Shown: positions 62,490-64,000 of the stretch, piece by piece | Layout of the letters: the number at the start of each line of letters is the position of its first letter | Position numbering within the stretch: position 1 is the first letter of the stretch | Assembly (NCBI GenBank): GCA_963854835.1 | Contig: OY978526.1 | Location: forward strand, 45,219,140 to 45,283,139 | Length of the DNA: 64,000 bases | Reading direction: 5' to 3' | Origin: Megamerina dolium | Lineage: Eukaryota > Arthropoda > Insecta > Diptera > Megamerinidae | Notes under the pieces: generated by a model | What the model was told of the DNA's origin: nothing | The model's database searches: none | The model's input: the letters and a program-made list of their open reading frames with translations, nothing else | Position numbers and translations under genes: made by a program

Positions 62490-63452
62490 AAGGGTTATCC
62501 ATTTCGCGGTTTCAAAAGTATAGGGCTAGAATTCGACATCTGTGAAACTGAATTGTTAAAACAATTTCTTTCTTTTTCAGTTCAAAGTCTGACATTTGCG
62601 AAAATGGATCGCTTAACTATCGCACAACGCATGAAAATTGTAAAAACCTACTACAAAAATGGTGATTCTGCCACAGCCACATATCGTGCTTTAAGAGGAG
62701 ATTATGGTTTATATAATCGTCCAACTACGCAAGCAATTGTGAAGAAATATGAAGAGACTGGATCGGTTACAGATATTGTAAGGCCTGTGCATCATCGTTT
62801 CGCTCGTACCACCGAAAATATCGCTGCTGTAAGTGAAAGTGTTGCCGAAGACCCGAATGTGTCGATTCCTCGTCGTTCTCAGGAATTAGGACTGTCTTAC
62901 GGCACATTATGGCGTTTTTTGCATTTGGATCTACACCTACATCCATATAAAATCCAGCTCACACAACAACTGAAGCCTTTTGACTTTTGACTTTTTTTTG
63001 CCTGCTATTGAAGAATACGACTTAGAGAATATGTGGTTTCAACAAGACGGTGCCACATGCCACACAACTCGAGCGAATATGGCTTTATTGCAAGAGAAAT
63101 TTTCTGGCCGCGTAATTTCTCGTCGTGGCGATATCAAGTGGCCACCAAGATCACGAGATTTGACACCGCTTGACTTTTTTTGTGGGGCTACGCGAAAGAC
63201 CGTGTTTATGCAGATAAACCTTAACTCTCTATGTCTGAGATACCGCCCAATATGTGTCAAAAAGTGGTCGAAAATTACCTCAAAAGAATCGATGCTTGCA
63301 ACAATTCGCGTGGTGGTCATTTAAATGATGTATTATTTCACACATAATGTCAACGTTCAAACTTTATAATAAAAAAGAAATATCATGATAAAAAATATTT
63401 TATATGTGTTTTATTTACATTTACTTTTGAAACCGCAAAATGGATAACCCTT
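62490..63452 (+). mobile_element. Mariner-like element (DD41D, rosa type), internally deleted, 963 bp
   Basis: Inverted ends of about 30 bp (AAGGGTTATCCATTTCGCGG and on through TTTCAAAAGTA; the other end has one or two differences), with TA on each side (62488-62489, 63453-63454). It carries a deleted transposase gene. Confidence 0.92.
62604..63347 (+). pseudogene. DD41D mariner transposase, catalytic core deleted
   Basis: N-terminal DNA-binding half is good: MDRLTIAQRMKIVKTYYKNG, YNRPTTQAIVKKYEETGSV, SIPRRSQELGLSYGTLWR. At KIQLTQQLKP (about 62975) a deletion removes the part bearing the first catalytic Asp and shifts frame. The rest shows FFLPAIEEYDLENMWFQQDG and LTPLDFF. Between the Asp of QQDG and that of TPLD I count 41 residues, which defines the DD41D (rosa) group known from Ceratitis rosa. 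A further shift occurs near 63190; the end SRGGHLNDVLFHT stops at 63345-63347. It cannot be active. Confidence 0.88.
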
Positions 63453-63454
63453 TA

Positions 63455-63896
63455 TTATCGTATAATAATGTTTCCTGTAATGAGGTATAGTAAAGTTGTG
63501 ATTAATACGAAAAGAGCAAAAATAAATAGAGTAGATAATTTAAGCATATAAGCGAATAACGTTGGATATGGTTTCTTTTGAAAAAAAAACTATTTGTTGA
63601 GGAAATTGAAATGTTTTTTATTCAATGTGAATTACAATCGAGGCAATTAAGTTTTGAAAACAACATCATTCGAATGGCTTCGACGGATCCTTTTTGTAGG
63701 AACGTATTCGGAGAGCAGCTGATTGCGTTAAACGTTATGTCGCTGACGACGCACTAGGGGAATTTGGGCTTTATTTTCCTAAAGAGATTAGACGTCGAGT
63801 TGTCCACCAAATTTGAAAATAAACGACTAAGTATATCAATAAAGAAAGTTACCGCCTTTGGAGTGAGAAGATTATTCTCAGCCGCCATTACCATTA
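63455..63896. other. Intronic or intergenic spacer
   Basis: No gene recognised; ends in TTA (63894-63896) next to the MITE. Confidence 0.5.
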
Positions 63897-64000
63897 TAGC
63901 CTAGACAGACGGAAGCTTAATTCCGGATTACCGGCGAACTTAATCCGAATAAAATATTAACCGGATTAACTAAACGGCTGATTGCTGTTTTATTAGGTCT
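63897..64000. repeat. MITE of the TTA-targeting family (copy C), cut by the window end
   Basis: TAGCCTAGACAGACGG start after TTA; continues as the reverse complement of the right end of copy B through CTGATTGCTGTTTTATTAGG. It lacks a segment of about 19 bp present in copies A and B. Confidence 0.85.

Overview
The window is insect nuclear DNA, most likely from a higher fly (Brachycera, possibly tephritid-like). Genes carry short GT-AG introns. One host gene is a clear metazoan TXNDC9 orthologue and another looks like the fly nuclear-envelope gene kugelkern. The transposons are typical of flies: a Ty3/Gypsy family primed by tRNA-Leu, a Bel/Pao element, a Tc1 element with long IR/DR ends and a small intron, a DD41D mariner of the type first described from Ceratitis rosa, and Jockey-type LINEs. 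There are no bacterial operons, CRISPR arrays or ribosomal RNA genes.

Host genes. 350-2098 (minus) is a low-complexity, lysine-rich 582-aa protein ending in a CaaX box, called kuk with reservation. 21311-22093 (plus) is the three-exon TXNDC9 gene. 57260-57590 (plus) is the first coding exon of an unidentified serine-rich protein; the rest of that gene lies downstream, so 57591-64000 is probably its first intron. kuk and TXNDC9 are divergently arranged, and the space between them has been inflated to about 19 kb by retrotransposons.

Gypsy family. A single family with 436-439 bp LTRs, a 20-nt match to tRNA-Leu as primer site and an ATAT 4-bp target duplication accounts for nearly half of the window. 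Copies: 1 (4511-8632, dead), 2 (8854-12685, Gag-integrase fusion), 3 (12686-20827, dead, sharing an LTR with copy 2), 4 (14371-18137, Gag-integrase fusion nested in copy 3), 5 (28769-34653, complete pol, one frameshift in gag), 6 (42323-47692, decayed), 8 (50162-56125, complete and apparently intact), two adjacent solo LTRs (48193-49073) and a minus-strand LTR broken by a Tc1 element (25098-27118). I use no copy number 7. Intact copies encode Gag (SAP domain, coiled coil, capsid, one CCHC knuckle) and Pol (PR-RT-RNase H-IN with a GPY/F tail). These are linked by what looks like a -1 ribosomal frameshift module: GTTAAAC, a 6-nt spacer and an 11-bp stem. There is no env. Copies 2 and 4 have lost PR, RT and RNase H but keep a long open frame fusing a two-knuckle Gag to integrase.

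Other elements. A decayed Bel/Pao element spans about 27124-41866 and has been opened by a 542-bp MITE, gypsy copy 5 and a Jockey LINE, and also contains a LINE scrap of another family. An imperfect inverted repeat (arms near 47693-48190 and 49074-56277) has two solo LTRs in its loop; one arm was further split by two related MITEs and gypsy copy 8, while the other arm preserves the empty sites. Near the right edge lie a mariner C-terminal scrap (59880-60003), an internally deleted DD41D mariner (62490-63452) and the end of a third MITE of the TTA-targeting family (63897-64000).
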